DNA from: CAWIJJ01 sp963836425
GTDB lineage: Bacteria > Acidobacteriota > Terriglobia > Bryobacterales > Bryobacteraceae
Direction of reading: 5' to 3'
Length of the DNA stretch: 64,000 nt
NCBI GenBank assembly: GCA_963836425.1
Contig: CAWIJJ010000010.1
Coordinates: 1 to 64,000 of the forward strand
Below, in pieces: positions 26,735-36,876 of the stretch. Numbering within the stretch: the first letter of the stretch is position 1; every line of letters starts with the position of its first letter. The notes beneath the pieces were generated by a model, which saw nothing but the letters and a program-made list of their open reading frames with translations, ran no database searches and had not been told where the DNA came from. Both the position numbers and the translations under genes were made by a program.

Positions 26735-29218
26735 GTGAAGGACCCGCTCGTCGGGCCCCTGGCTGCTGTTGCCGCGGGGATCCTGCTCGTCCGCTTCGTA
26801 CCGTTCCGGGAATCCGAGCTGATGCTCCCCGCCGCCGCCTTCCTGGCGCTGGCATTGATCGCCCTCCTGCGCCGCGCGCGCTGGCTCGCTGCCCTGTGCG
26901 CCTGCCTCGTCCTCCTCTGCGCGGGCGCGTTCACCGCTCTCCGGCACCGCCCCGGGCCCGCCCCGGTGCTCGACGCTGAATCCCGCGAAGTGGTTATCCT
27001 CGAAGGCTGCGTCGTCGAACCCCCCGCCATCTCCGATGAACGCGAGCGCTTCATCCTCGAACTCGAGCCCGCCGCCCGCGCGCAGGTCACTCTCTACACG
27101 CGCGAAGGCCAGCCGCTGCCCGCGCTCCGCTACGGACAGAGAGCCGAGGTGGCAGCGCGCGTCCGCAAAGCCCATAACTTCGCCAATCCCGGCGCCTTCG
27201 ATTACGCCCGCTACCTGGGCCGTCAGGAGATCTACTGGACTGCGTCCGGATCCGCTTCCGAGGTGCGCGTTCTGCCTGGCCGCTGCGGCTCGCGCTTTCA
27301 AAAGGCGGTCATGGACCTGCGCCAGGCCGCCCTCGCCCGCATCGAACGCCTCTATGCGCCGGATGCCTACCGCACCGGCATGTTGCAGGCCATCCTGATC
27401 GGCCAGTCTTACCAGCTCGAAAAGGTCTGGACCGAGCAATATCGCAGCACCGGCACCTTTCACGCCCTGGTCATCTCCGGAACCCACGTCGCCGTGCTCG
27501 CCGGCTTCTTCCTTTTTCTGCTGCGGATCTGTTTCGTGCCGGAATCGCTGGCCGGCCTCTTCACCGCGCTCGCCGCGTGGCTTTACGCGCTGGTGACCGG
27601 GTGGCAGACGCCCTGCGTCCGCTCCGCCGCCGGTCTCACGCTTTTCCTGATCGCCGGCTACTTCTATCGCCGCCGGAGGCCCATCAACCTGCTCGCCGCC
27701 GTCGCCCTCGCCTACCTTCTGCTCGACCCCGACCAGTTGTACGACGCCAGCTTTCAGCTCACCTTCCTCGCCGTAGCTTTTCTGGGCGCCTTCGCCGCGC
27801 CGGTCATCCGCGCCACATCCGGCCCGCTCGCCGCCGCCCTCAGCGGCCTTGCCGATACCGCCCGCGACCTTCACCTCCAGCCGCGCGCCGCGCAGTTTCG
27901 CATCGAAATGCGCCTGCTGGCCGAAACTCTCGAGCGTGCCCTGCGCCTCCCCCGCCGTCTCGCGCGATGGACCGTCGCCGGCTCCGCCCGCGCCGTCTTA
28001 TTTGTTTACGAACTCGTCCTGGTCTCCGCCATCGTGCAGCTCGGCCTCGCCCTGCCCATGATTTTCTATTTCCACCGCGTCGGCGTCTCCGGCCTCTCCG
28101 CTAACGTCTTCATCGTGCCGCTGATGGGGATCATCGTGCCGGTTGGGTTTGTCGCGGTGTTCACCGGCTGGTGGGTTCCGGCCGCGCTCGCCGGCACCCT
28201 GCTGAACCTCTCGCGATCGATTGTCGAATGGCACGCCGCCCTGGAACCAAACTGGCGCATTCCCACGCCGCCCGCCTGGGTTGCCGTGGCGTTGGGAGCG
28301 TCGCTCGTCTGTCTTGCTGCTGTCCGCGGCAAATGGTGGCGCGCGGCCTCCGCCGTTGCCGCCGCCGCCCTGCTGGTGCTGCTGTTCTGGGAACCCTTCG
28401 CCCCTGAAATCCGGCCCGGAATTCTCGAATTCACCACCATCGACGTCGGCCAGGGAGACAGCCTCCTGCTCGCCTTCCCCGATGGCCGGACCATGCTGGT
28501 CGATGGCGGCGGCATCCCCGTCTTCGGAACCCGCCCGCGCTCCCGCCTCGAAATCGGCGAGGACGTGGTCGCCCCCTATTTATGGGATCGCCATCTGGCG
28601 CGCCTGGACATTGTCGCCATGACGCACGCCCATGAAGACCATGCCGGCGGTCTCGCCGCGATCGTCGCCGACTTTCACCCACGCGAGCTTTGGACCGGCG
28701 CCGCGCCGGACGCCCCGGCCTGGGAAACCCTCCGCCAGAGCGCCGCTCGTGCCGGCACGCGGATCGTCCCGCTCGTCGCCCCACGCCGTTTCGCCTTTGG
28801 CGGGGCCCAGGTGGAAGTGCTCGCGCCGCTTCCCGGTTACGAGCCCGCCCACGCCCCGCGCAATAACGATTCCCTGGTGCTCCGCGTCCAGTTTGGACGC
28901 CATTCGTTTCTGCTCAGCGGCGATATCGAACGCCAGATCGAATGGGGCCTGCTCGGGACCGGCGAACTATCGCACGCCGACGTCTTGAAGGTCGCCCATC
29001 ACGGCAGCCGGACTTCCACAACCGAGGAATTTCTGAACGCCGTCTCCCCCGCCTTCGCCATCGTTTCATCCGGCGAAGGCAACAGCTACGGCCATCCCAA
29101 CGCCGACGTCCTGGACCGCCTCGCCGCTCACCACACGGCCCTCTATCGCACAGACCGCAACGGCCTCGTCACCTTCCGCTCCGACGGCCGCCATCTGACC
29201 ATCGACAGCGTGCATTGA
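26735..29218 (+). CDS. comEC: ComEC/Rec2-family DNA uptake channel protein
   Basis: 827 residues from GTG 26735. N-terminal hydrophobic helices and a DUF4131 domain precede the competence domain (IGQSYQLEKVW, HALVISGTHVAVLAGFF near 246, WQTPCVRSAAGL, LLLDPDQLYDASFQLTF). A C-terminal metallo-beta-lactamase-like domain begins near 570 (TIDVGQGDSLLL), with the metal motif THAHEDHAGG near 629 and VAHHGSRTSTTEEFL near 753. In competent bacteria ComEC passes single-stranded DNA across the inner membrane and the lactamase-like domain is thought to degrade the second strand. All parts are present, so the gene looks functional. Confidence 0.93.
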   Translation: MKDPLVGPLAAVAAGILLVRFVPFRESELMLPAAAFLALALIALLRRARWLAALCACLVLLCAGAFTALRHRPGPAPVLDAESREVVILEGCVVEPPAISDERERFILELEPAARAQVTLYTREGQPLPALRYGQRAEVAARVRKAHNFANPGAFDYARYLGRQEIYWTASGSASEVRVLPGRCGSRFQKAVMDLRQAALARIERLYAPDAYRTGMLQAILIGQSYQLEKVWTEQYRSTGTFHALVISGTHVAVLAGFFLFLLRICFVPESLAGLFTALAAWLYALVTGWQTPCVRSAAGLTLFLIAGYFYRRRRPINLLAAVALAYLLLDPDQLYDASFQLTFLAVAFLGAFAAPVIRATSGPLAAALSGLADTARDLHLQPRAAQFRIEMRLLAETLERALRLPRRLARWTVAGSARAVLFVYELVLVSAIVQLGLALPMIFYFHRVGVSGLSANVFIVPLMGIIVPVGFVAVFTGWWVPAALAGTLLNLSRSIVEWHAALEPNWRIPTPPAWVAVALGASLVCLAAVRGKWWRAASAVAAAALLVLLFWEPFAPEIRPGILEFTTIDVGQGDSLLLAFPDGRTMLVDGGGIPVFGTRPRSRLEIGEDVVAPYLWDRHLARLDIVAMTHAHEDHAGGLAAIVADFHPRELWTGAAPDAPAWETLRQSAARAGTRIVPLVAPRRFAFGGAQVEVLAPLPGYEPAHAPRNNDSLVLRVQFGRHSFLLSGDIERQIEWGLLGTGELSHADVLKVAHHGSRTSTTEEFLNAVSPAFAIVSSGEGNSYGHPNADVLDRLAAHHTALYRTDRNGLVTFRSDGRHLTIDSVH

Positions 29219-29223
29219 GAGGT

Positions 29224-30141
29224 CTACCACCACGGCCCGTATGGCCCGTACGTCCCGTAAGGCCCGCCCCATCGCCCGCGGCCCCAGCCGATCCCGACCC
29301 CGATACTCACCGGTACCGGACCGCAGCCCCAGCACCTTCGGCCTTGATCGCGCCGCTGTAGGCGCGGCGGCTCCGCTCCGCCCTCGAAATCGCTCGAGTT
29401 CGCATACCGGAACGCCCCCGGCGCGCGCCCCGTCGCCACCGTCACCGGCGACTCCACCTGGAAGGTCAGCACCGACTCCGGATACACCACCGATGGACGG
29501 TTCCGCGTGGCCGCTATCGTCGCCAGCCCCGCTCCCGCGCCGATGGCCGCGCCAATCGCTCCCCCGCTCCGCCAGCTGATCGCGTTCCCGACCACCGCTC
29601 CCACCAGCGTCGTATTCGCCACCGTGCCCACCTGCTGGTCCACCGGCGTTCGCGGACCCTCCTGCACCACCTGCTGCGTGCGCACGCTTTCCTGCGAACC
29701 GTCCGCAAATGTCAGCCCGTTAATCTCCACGCCCAGCCGCGCCCTCTTTCCGCCGCGCGGCTTCTCCGCATCCGTCACCTGTCCGAACACCGTTTGGCCT
29801 CGTTGCGCCAGCACCACACCATCCACTACGATCGGCTGCGTCAGCGTTGCCGAAAACGTGTCGCCCGGCTGGTTCCGGCTGGAGGAGATCTCCTGGTTCA
29901 CCCGCACCGTGAAGTGGGTACCCGGCCTCAGCACGACCTCCGCCGGGATGCCGGCGGGGGGAGGCGTCTGCGGCACGGCGGCCGGCGGCGGCTGCTGCTG
30001 CCCGAGAGGCTGACCGAATTCGTCGGTAGCTTGCGGAGCGGGCGGCGCCGCGGGTGGCCCGGGCGGCGGAGAATCCTGGGCAAAGACAATGCCCGTTGCC
30101 AAAACCAGAAGCGGAAGAACAAAGGTGCGTGAGCGGTTCAT
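29224..30141 (-). CDS. Secreted protein with glycine-zipper segment, unknown function
   Basis: 305 residues with signal peptide (FVLPLLVLATGIVFAQ), then a Pro/Gln-rich linker to about residue 65. A beta-rich domain follows (LRPGTHFTVRVNQEISSSRNQPGDTF is its start), with VVLAQRGQTVFGQVT. A Gly/Ala helix (GGAIGAAIGAGAGLATI) resembles a glycine-zipper 2TM motif. The C-terminal 45 residues are Gly/Arg/Tyr-rich; their frame could be affected by an indel after about residue 255. Probably a periplasmic or outer-membrane-associated protein. It is convergent with comEC with six bases between the stops. Confidence 0.7.
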   Translation of the reverse strand: MNRSRTFVLPLLVLATGIVFAQDSPPPGPPAAPPAPQATDEFGQPLGQQQPPPAAVPQTPPPAGIPAEVVLRPGTHFTVRVNQEISSSRNQPGDTFSATLTQPIVVDGVVLAQRGQTVFGQVTDAEKPRGGKRARLGVEINGLTFADGSQESVRTQQVVQEGPRTPVDQQVGTVANTTLVGAVVGNAISWRSGGAIGAAIGAGAGLATIAATRNRPSVVYPESVLTFQVESPVTVATGRAPGAFRYANSSDFEGGAEPPRLQRRDQGRRCWGCGPVPVSIGVGIGWGRGRWGGPYGTYGPYGPWW

Positions 30142-30530
30142 GATGGCTACCCTGGATCATACCTTTCGCAGAAGGCGAATGCACCCCAGCAGCCAATTGC
30201 AAGTCGTAGAGGATAAAGGCTCTGTGCGATCATCGCCGTGGCCCGAAAGCACCGCACCTGGTGATTTTCAGCCACCCCGTGGTAAGCCTGAACGCCAACT
30301 CGACGGCAATGCCGTTCTTTCGCGAGCGAAGCTGGAAGACCAGAACCGTCGCCATGTTTTTCCCGTACAGCGACCCTCCGTGTTGTGGTCTTATTAGATC
30401 TGGGGAGAAGCGGCCCGAAACTGATCCTGCGACAACCCCAACGAACCTTTTCCGGCTTGGTTTGTCACTTGCGGAGCGCCGGTAAAGGCAGCTAAAATCA
30501 ACGCGTTCGCAAAAATCCCTTGGAGGAATC
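30142..30530. other. 389-bp region between divergent genes, acpP promoter at its end
   Basis: No gene is supported. TTGCGG (30469-30474) and TAAAAT (30493-30498) with an 18-base spacer make a plausible acpP promoter. GGAGGA just before ATG 30531 is its ribosome binding site. The middle 250 bases contain no good open frame on either strand and could hold a structured RNA, but I see no conserved RNA core. Confidence 0.45.
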
Positions 30531-30770
30531 ATGGCTGTTGAGCAGAAGGTGAAGCAGATCATTGTCGAGCAGCTTGGGGTAGACGAAAGCCAGGTAGACA
30601 GCAACGCTTCGTTCGTGGACGATCTGGGCGCCGACTCGTTGGATATCGTCGAGTTGGTCATGGCTTTCGAAGAAGCTTTCGAGCTGGAAATCCCCGACGA
30701 AGATGCCGAAAAGATCACCACAGTGAAAGACGCCGTCGAGTACATCGAGAATAAGACCACCAAGAAATAA
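30531..30770 (+). CDS. acpP: Acyl carrier protein
   Basis: 79 residues, strongly acidic and helical. GADSLDIVELVMAFEE contains the Ser that carries phosphopantetheine (DSL motif, about residue 36). FVDDLGADS and VKDAVEYIENK are standard. GGAGGAATC precedes the ATG. It carries acyl chains for fatty-acid synthesis and is followed after 23 bases by fabF, the usual pairing. Confidence 0.97.
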   Translation: MAVEQKVKQIIVEQLGVDESQVDSNASFVDDLGADSLDIVELVMAFEEAFELEIPDEDAEKITTVKDAVEYIENKTTKK

Positions 30771-30793
30771 GATTTCGCCAGGGAGAACTCGTT

Positions 30794-32035
<1,242 letters not shown>

Positions 32036-32071
32036 GCGCTGCCGCGAGAAGCTTCGCCAGGCCGCGCCGCC

Positions 32072-32851
32072 ATGCCTATGAAGATTCTCGTCGCCATCAA
32101 GCAGGTTCCCGCGCGCGACTCGCAATTGCGTGTCGCGCCTTCCGCCAAATGGGTTGAAGACCAGGACCTGACCTACGAAATCAACGAGCCGGACGCATAC
32201 GCCCTCGAAGCGGCGCTCCAGCTCAAAGAAAAACAGGGCGGCGAAGTCGTCGCCGTTTGCGCGGGACCCGCTCGCGCCGCCCAGACCATCCGCGAAGCCC
32301 TGGCCAAGGGTGCCGACCGCGCCATTCACATCGAAGCCGAAGACCTGGCTTCCTTCGACCCCCTGGCCGTTTCCCGCCTGCTGGCCGCCGCCATCCAGCC
32401 CGAGTCCCCCGACCTGGTGCTTACCGGGCTCCAATCCGACGACCTCGGCTACGGCCAGACCGGCGTAATCCTAGCCGAACTGCTCGGCCTCCCGCACGCC
32501 ACCCTGATCATGCAGGTGGAAGTCCAGGAGGGCGGCATCCGCGTCAAACGCGAGCTCGAAAACGGCTGGTTCCAGCACGTCGAAATGCCGCTCCCGGCCG
32601 TGCTCGCCATTCAGTCCGGTATCAGCAAGCTCCGTTACGCCACGCTGATGGGCATCAAGAAGGCCAAGAGCAAAGAGGTCCGGCGCGTCACGCCCGAGTC
32701 GCTCGGCGCTCCTTCCGCCGCCCCCTGCATCACCATGGAACGTCTGTACCTGCCGGAGCGCACCAAGCGCACCCAGTTGTTCGACGGCGCGCCCAAGGAG
32801 GCCGCCGCGCAACTGGTCGAAAAGCTGCGGTTTGAAGCGAGGGTCATATGA
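32072..32851 (+). CDS. etfB: Electron transfer flavoprotein beta subunit
   Basis: 259 residues; either ATG 32072 or 32078 (MKILVAIKQVP) may start it. The adenine-nucleotide alpha-hydrolase fold shows INEPDAYALEAALQL and TGLQSDDLGYGQTGVILAELL, and the C-terminal arm that binds partner dehydrogenases is present. EtfAB passes electrons from acyl-CoA and other dehydrogenases to the quinone pool. It overlaps etfA by four bases (ATGA). Confidence 0.93.
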   Translation: MPMKILVAIKQVPARDSQLRVAPSAKWVEDQDLTYEINEPDAYALEAALQLKEKQGGEVVAVCAGPARAAQTIREALAKGADRAIHIEAEDLASFDPLAVSRLLAAAIQPESPDLVLTGLQSDDLGYGQTGVILAELLGLPHATLIMQVEVQEGGIRVKRELENGWFQHVEMPLPAVLAIQSGISKLRYATLMGIKKAKSKEVRRVTPESLGAPSAAPCITMERLYLPERTKRTQLFDGAPKEAAAQLVEKLRFEARVI

Positions 32852-33831
32852 GCATCCTGGCCGTTCTGGAACTGCGCCACACTCCCGGAGCCGCTCCCGA
32901 GTGGAACCGCATGTCGTTTGAAGCGCTCGCCGCCGCCCGGCAGATGGCCGAAGCGCTCGGTGTTCCCGCCTCCGCCGCCATCCTCGGACAGAACACCGGC
33001 GAGTTTGCGCGCGAGCTCGCCTCCCGAAAGCTTGAAAAGGTCTGGTCCGTCGAACACGAACAGCTCGCTGCCTACACCCCCGACGCCTACGCCTCGGCCC
33101 TGCGCCAGCTCGTCGACAAGACTTCGCCCGACCTGGTCGTCTTTCCCCATTCCTACCAGGTGCGCGATTTCCTACCCAAGCTCGCCACTTCGCTTGGCCG
33201 CGTGGCCGTCAGCGACGTGGTCGGTCATCGCGTGGAAAGCGGCGCCCTGACGCTCGTTCGCCAGCTCTTCCAGGGCAAGGTCAATGTGGACGTGCGCTTC
33301 GCCTGCCCCGCGCCCAACTTCCTTTCCGTGCAAGCGGGAGCCTACCGCGCCGTCGAGGATGATTCCGGCACCGCGGCCATTGAGACCTTCACGCCCGAAA
33401 TCTCGAACGTGCGCACCCGGCCCCAGGAAATGTTCCGCGAGTCGCAGCGCGCCGTCGACCTCTCCGCCGCCGAGATCATCGTTTCCGTCGGCCGCGGCAT
33501 CAAGGAGGCCGAAAACATCGCCATCGTGCAGAAGCTGGCCGACGCCCTCGGCGCCGAACTCGCCGCATCCCGCCCCATCTGCGATGCCGGGTGGCTCCCC
33601 ATGGAGCGTCAGGTCGGTAGCTCCGGCCAGACCGTGGCGCCCAAAATGTACCTCGCCGTCGGAATCTCCGGCGCCATCCAGCATTTGGTGGGAATGAAGG
33701 GCGCCCGCACCGTCGTCGCCATCAACAAGGATCCCGACGCTCCCATCTTCGAGATCGCCGACTACGGTATCGTGGGCGACCTGTTTCAGGTGGTTCCCGA
33801 GCTGGTGGCGGCGCTGGAATCCCGAAAATAA
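32848..33831 (+). CDS. etfA: Electron transfer flavoprotein alpha subunit
   Basis: 327 residues. The FAD-binding C-terminal domain is clear: GSSGQTVAPKMYLAVGISG, IQHLVGMKGARTVVAINKD and IFEIADYGIVGDLFQVVP. The N-terminal half is the partner fold of EtfB. ATGA overlap with etfB ensures equal synthesis. Cytosolic heterodimer. Confidence 0.95.
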   Translation: MSILAVLELRHTPGAAPEWNRMSFEALAAARQMAEALGVPASAAILGQNTGEFARELASRKLEKVWSVEHEQLAAYTPDAYASALRQLVDKTSPDLVVFPHSYQVRDFLPKLATSLGRVAVSDVVGHRVESGALTLVRQLFQGKVNVDVRFACPAPNFLSVQAGAYRAVEDDSGTAAIETFTPEISNVRTRPQEMFRESQRAVDLSAAEIIVSVGRGIKEAENIAIVQKLADALGAELAASRPICDAGWLPMERQVGSSGQTVAPKMYLAVGISGAIQHLVGMKGARTVVAINKDPDAPIFEIADYGIVGDLFQVVPELVAALESRK

Positions 33832-33881
33832 CGGGCCCGAAAAGGACGGAACATCACCGCCGCGTGGGGGTCAATCGTAAA

Positions 33882-33897
33882 GTTTCGTAAACGAAAC
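33882..33897. promoter_or_regulatory. 16-bp palindrome upstream of the dksA-type promoter
   Basis: GTTTCGT (33882-33888), AA, ACGAAAC (33891-33897) is a perfect dyad. It ends seven bases before the -35 element, so it is placed to bind an activator or repressor. The cognate regulator is unknown. Confidence 0.5.
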
Positions 33898-33904
33898 GAG
33901 GCAT

Positions 33905-33934
33905 TTGACTTCCACGCCGCTATCCAGCTATACT
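33905..33934 (+). promoter_or_regulatory. Promoter of the DksA-type gene
   Basis: TTGACT (33905-33910) and TATACT (33929-33934) with an 18-base spacer. A start near 33941 gives a leader of about 105 bases before ATG 34046, so post-transcriptional control is possible. Confidence 0.65.
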
Positions 33935-34045
33935 TTCGAGTCCACGCCGTAGTTCCTCCCCGTCTAGGTTGCAACTTTCGGGGCTGTCCTTGCGTCGTAA
34001 ACATTTCGATCATTTCCATCGTCATTACTCGAGAAGGTTGAAATC

Positions 34046-34447
34046 ATGAAACTCGGATCCAAGCCCAAGACGGCTGCCTACCGAAAGATCCTCGAACGGA
34101 AGGCGGAAGAAGTGCGCCGGAGCATGTCCGCCCAGAAAGCCGCCCAGGTGGTGGCTCGGCTCGACTGTCCCTCCGATGAGGGCGACCTCAGCCAGCAGCA
34201 TCACGAAGAGTGGATTTTCCTCAATCGCAACACCATCGATATGAAGCTGCTGCGCGAAATCGCCGACGCGCTCCGCCGCATCGAACAGGGCAGCTATGGC
34301 ATTTGCATGGAGTGCGAAGAACCGATCTCCGGTAAGCGCCTGGATGCCGTGCCGTGGGCCAAATTCTGCGTTGCCTGCCAGGAACACATCGCCGCCCGCA
34401 TCGCCGACGGCCAGCCCGAGGAAGAGTTCCAGGAATCTCATCGATGA
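34046..34447 (+). CDS. DksA/TraR-type zinc-finger protein
   Basis: 133 residues. A helical coiled-coil N-terminus (YRKILERKAEEVRRSM) and SDEGDLSQQHHEEW are followed by the C4 zinc finger, with CMECEEPISGKRLDAVPWAK leading to CVACQEHI. The family binds RNA polymerase through its secondary channel and modulates the stringent response with ppGpp. The usual DxxDxA coiled-coil tip is not clearly seen, so it may be a variant regulator. It overlaps the next gene by ATGA. Confidence 0.85.
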   Translation: MKLGSKPKTAAYRKILERKAEEVRRSMSAQKAAQVVARLDCPSDEGDLSQQHHEEWIFLNRNTIDMKLLREIADALRRIEQGSYGICMECEEPISGKRLDAVPWAKFCVACQEHIAARIADGQPEEEFQESHR

Positions 34448-34758
34448 CGCTTGCCGCGCTGCGCAAGCTCGCCATCAAACGCCAATATCAGATTCACTTC
34501 CGCCTGCGTAACGGAATGGAGTGCGTTGTCAACGAGCACGGCGTGGCGCAGGTTCCTCAACTGCAGGCGCCGCCCGATTTCAACCTGGAGCAGGAACTGG
34601 AAGAGGCCGCTGAGTTTCTCATCGAACCCGCCGTCTCGTCCAACCCGAAGGCCCCCGCCCGGGTCGCCGAACGCCCGCGCCGGGTAACGCGCCAGGAGCT
34701 GGCTGCCATGGTTTCCTCGCCATCGGCCGCCGCCCACGCCGAGCACGACGAAGAGTAG
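34444..34758 (+). CDS. Small hypothetical protein coupled to the DksA-type gene
   Basis: 104 residues from the overlapping ATG at 34444. A basic start (LRKLAIKRQYQIHFRLRNG) and a beta-like segment MECVVNEHGVAQVPQL are followed by an acidic helix (LEQELEEAAEFL) and a disordered Ser/Ala tail. No family recognised. The overlap implies co-translation with the zinc-finger protein. Confidence 0.75.
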   Translation: MTLAALRKLAIKRQYQIHFRLRNGMECVVNEHGVAQVPQLQAPPDFNLEQELEEAAEFLIEPAVSSNPKAPARVAERPRRVTRQELAAMVSSPSAAAHAEHDEE

Positions 34759-34895
34759 TACGCCTACCCCCAAAAATGGGCATAGCGACTCCCGTGCTTC
34801 CCGCCCGTGCACTCGTGTAAAGTGGATAGTGTACAATACGAAAGCCGTTGGTACACTGCTTTACTTTCCCGTCAGGGACTTTATTGGGGGCTTCG

Positions 34896-35204
34896 ATGGA
34901 AAAGCCGGCGCAAAACATTCAAGACAGTTTTTTAAACAACGCTCGCAAGGACAAGATTGTCCTCACCATTTACCTCATGAGTGGTGTGAAGCTCTCGGGG
35001 CGCATCAAGAGCTTTGACAAGTACTCCCTGGTGCTCGAAACGAACAATCAGGAGCAGTTGATTTTCAAGCACGCAATTTCCACCGTGGTAACGCAGAAAT
35101 CCGTCCATTCCCACGTTTCCACATCGCAGGCAGCCGGGCAGAGCATCGGCGGAGGTTCCCTCCCCGGCGTGCCGGTTCACTCCGATAGCAGTTCGGAGGT
35201 CTGA
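34896..35204 (+). CDS. hfq: RNA chaperone Hfq
   Basis: 102 residues from ATG 34896, preceded by GGGGG at 34886-34890; an upstream in-frame TTG would add unrelated residues. The Sm1 motif is QDSFLNNARKDKIVLTIYLM with GVKLSGRIKSFDKYSLVL, and Sm2 is QLIFKHAISTVV (the usual YKHAI here is FKHAI). The tail is Ser/Gly-rich. A hexamer that pairs small RNAs with mRNAs. A TACAAT at 34832-34837 may be its -10 element. The hfq-hflX order is widely conserved. Confidence 0.96.
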   Translation: MEKPAQNIQDSFLNNARKDKIVLTIYLMSGVKLSGRIKSFDKYSLVLETNNQEQLIFKHAISTVVTQKSVHSHVSTSQAAGQSIGGGSLPGVPVHSDSSSEV

Positions 35205-35244
35205 AACGCCGCCGAACCCACCCGTTCACGAGCGGGCGATACTG

Positions 35245-36501
35245 GTGGGCCTGGAGTTTAAGCGCCGGGCCCAGGGGACGCGTGATACCGCCCCAACCGC
35301 CGAAGAATCACTCGAGGAACTGGCCGAGCTTGCCGCCGCCGCGGGCGCTCAGGTAGCCGGGCGATTTATTCAGGCGCGTTCCGCCGCGGTGGCTGCCACG
35401 CTCATCGGTCCCGGCAAAGTGGAAGAGCTCGCCGCCGAAGTCCGGCTTCAGGAAGCTGACGTCGTCATTTTCGATAACGAGCTGACTCCCACCCAGCAGC
35501 GGAACCTCGAGAAAGCGCTCTCCGCAAAGGTCGTCGACCGCACTCAGCTCATCCTGGACATCTTCGCTTCCCGCGCCCGAACCCGCGAAGGCCGCCTCCA
35601 GGTGGAACTCGCTCAGTTGAATTACATGCTGCCCCGCCTCGCCGGCCGCGGCGTCGAAATGTCCCGGCTGGGCGGCGGCATCGGCACCCGCGGCCCCGGT
35701 GAAACCCAGCTCGAAACCGACCGCCGCCGCATCAGCCGCCGGATCAAAAAGATCGAAGACGACCTGGAAGGCGTGCGCAGCGGGCGCCTGCTCCACCGCA
35801 AACGGCGCAGTGCCGTGCCCTTGGCCACGCTCGCCATCGCCGGCTATACCAATGCCGGTAAGTCCACCCTGTTCAACCGTCTCACCGCCTCCGGCGTGCT
35901 CGCCGACGCACGCATGTTCGCTACCCTCGATCCCACCGTCCGCCCGCTCATTCTTCCGTCGCGCCGCCGCGTTCTCCTCAGCGACACTGTTGGCTTTATC
36001 CGCAACCTCCCCACTACGCTGGTAAAAGCTTTCCGCGCCACCCTCGAAGAGGTTCAAGAGGCCGCCCTCATTCTTCACGTGGTAGACATCTCGGCCCCTT
36101 CCGCAGGAGAACACGTCCAGCACGTCACCGAGGTCCTTGGGGAAATCGGCGCCTCCGGGATTCCCCAGATTCTTGTCATGAACAAGTGCGACCGCCTGGT
36201 GGGTGACGCCCGTCTCCCGCTCGCCGGCGCCGCCGGCCACATCCCAGCTCTCCGCATCGCCGTTTCTGCGCTCACCGGCGACGGCATCGATGAACTGCTC
36301 TCCATCGTCGACCAGACCCTCCCCCTCGACCCCATCGTCCGCACCACCCTCCGCTTCTCCGCCGGAGACGGAGCCACCCTCGCCCTCCTGCATGAGTTCG
36401 GCCGCGTCCTTAGCACCCGATACGAAGGCGGCTTCTGCCAGGTGGAAGCCGAGATCCCCGAATCGCTTCACCGCCGCCTCGGCACTCGAACCGGCGCCTG
36501 A
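35245..36501 (+). CDS. hflX: Ribosome-associated GTPase HflX
   Basis: 418 residues from GTG 35245; in-frame codons upstream (ERAILVG) belong to the usual HflX N-terminus but offer no standard start, so the true start is uncertain. The N-terminal domain shows TLIGPGKVEEL and FDNELTPTQQRNLE, with the glycine-rich GGGIGTRGPGETQLETDRR. G motifs are AGYTNAGKSTLFN (G1), SDTVGFI (G3), NKCD (G4) and SALTGDG (G5). HflX splits stalled ribosomes. It is 40 bases after hfq. Confidence 0.94.
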   Translation: MGLEFKRRAQGTRDTAPTAEESLEELAELAAAAGAQVAGRFIQARSAAVAATLIGPGKVEELAAEVRLQEADVVIFDNELTPTQQRNLEKALSAKVVDRTQLILDIFASRARTREGRLQVELAQLNYMLPRLAGRGVEMSRLGGGIGTRGPGETQLETDRRRISRRIKKIEDDLEGVRSGRLLHRKRRSAVPLATLAIAGYTNAGKSTLFNRLTASGVLADARMFATLDPTVRPLILPSRRRVLLSDTVGFIRNLPTTLVKAFRATLEEVQEAALILHVVDISAPSAGEHVQHVTEVLGEIGASGIPQILVMNKCDRLVGDARLPLAGAAGHIPALRIAVSALTGDGIDELLSIVDQTLPLDPIVRTTLRFSAGDGATLALLHEFGRVLSTRYEGGFCQVEAEIPESLHRRLGTRTGA

Positions 36502-36760
36502 CGATCTCCACAGCAACTGTGGAAAAGTCTGTGGGAATCAGCGGCTGAAATTAGCCAAAGGCTTGTGTTAAAAACCACTTACAACGAATTGACCCAAACC
36601 TGAGCAACTCTGCTAATCGTCGCGGAATCAAGGAGTTAAGCTCAATTTCGGACTTTGGGCACCGGGCTCGGGGTTCTAGTACACGCCTGAGAACCGCCGA
36701 CTCCCGTTTATCCACAGATATTGGGGGTATTACCCTTAGGGAAGAGGAAGAGAAAGAAGG
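36502..36760. other. Non-coding region between hflX and tRNA-Met
   Basis: CCACAG-CAA-CTGTGG (36508-36522) is a small hairpin after hflX without a T run. TTATCCACA at 36708-36716 matches the DnaA-box consensus, and TGTGGAAAA (36518-36526) and TGTGGGAAT (36530-36538) are near-matches on the other strand. No gene is seen. Confidence 0.4.
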
Positions 36761-36837
36761 TGGTGGCGGCGCGCAGACTCGAACTGCGGACCTAGGGATT
36801 ATGAGACCCTCGCTCTAGCCAGCTGAGCTACGCCGCC
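36761..36837 (-). tRNA. tRNA-Met (anticodon CAT, elongator type)
   Basis: 77 nt on the minus strand with encoded CCA. The acceptor stem GGCGGCG pairs perfectly with CGCCGCC, the D arm is GCTC/GAGC, the anticodon loop CTCATAA gives CAT, and the T arm is CGCAG/CTGCG with loop TTCGAGT. The fully paired acceptor argues against initiator tRNA. A CAT tRNA can also be tRNA-Ile2 after lysidine modification. Confidence 0.95.
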
Positions 36838-36876
36838 CTTACATCGAGTGTATCAAAAACACTCTTACGGGGTGCT

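Noticed and set aside
30180..30460. 6S RNA or another housekeeping RNA upstream of acpP
   Set aside because: The region is gene-free, but I could not find the closing stem and central bubble with confidence.
36502..36760. Replication origin
   Set aside because: Only one perfect DnaA box, no dnaA, dnaN or AT-rich unwinding element nearby.
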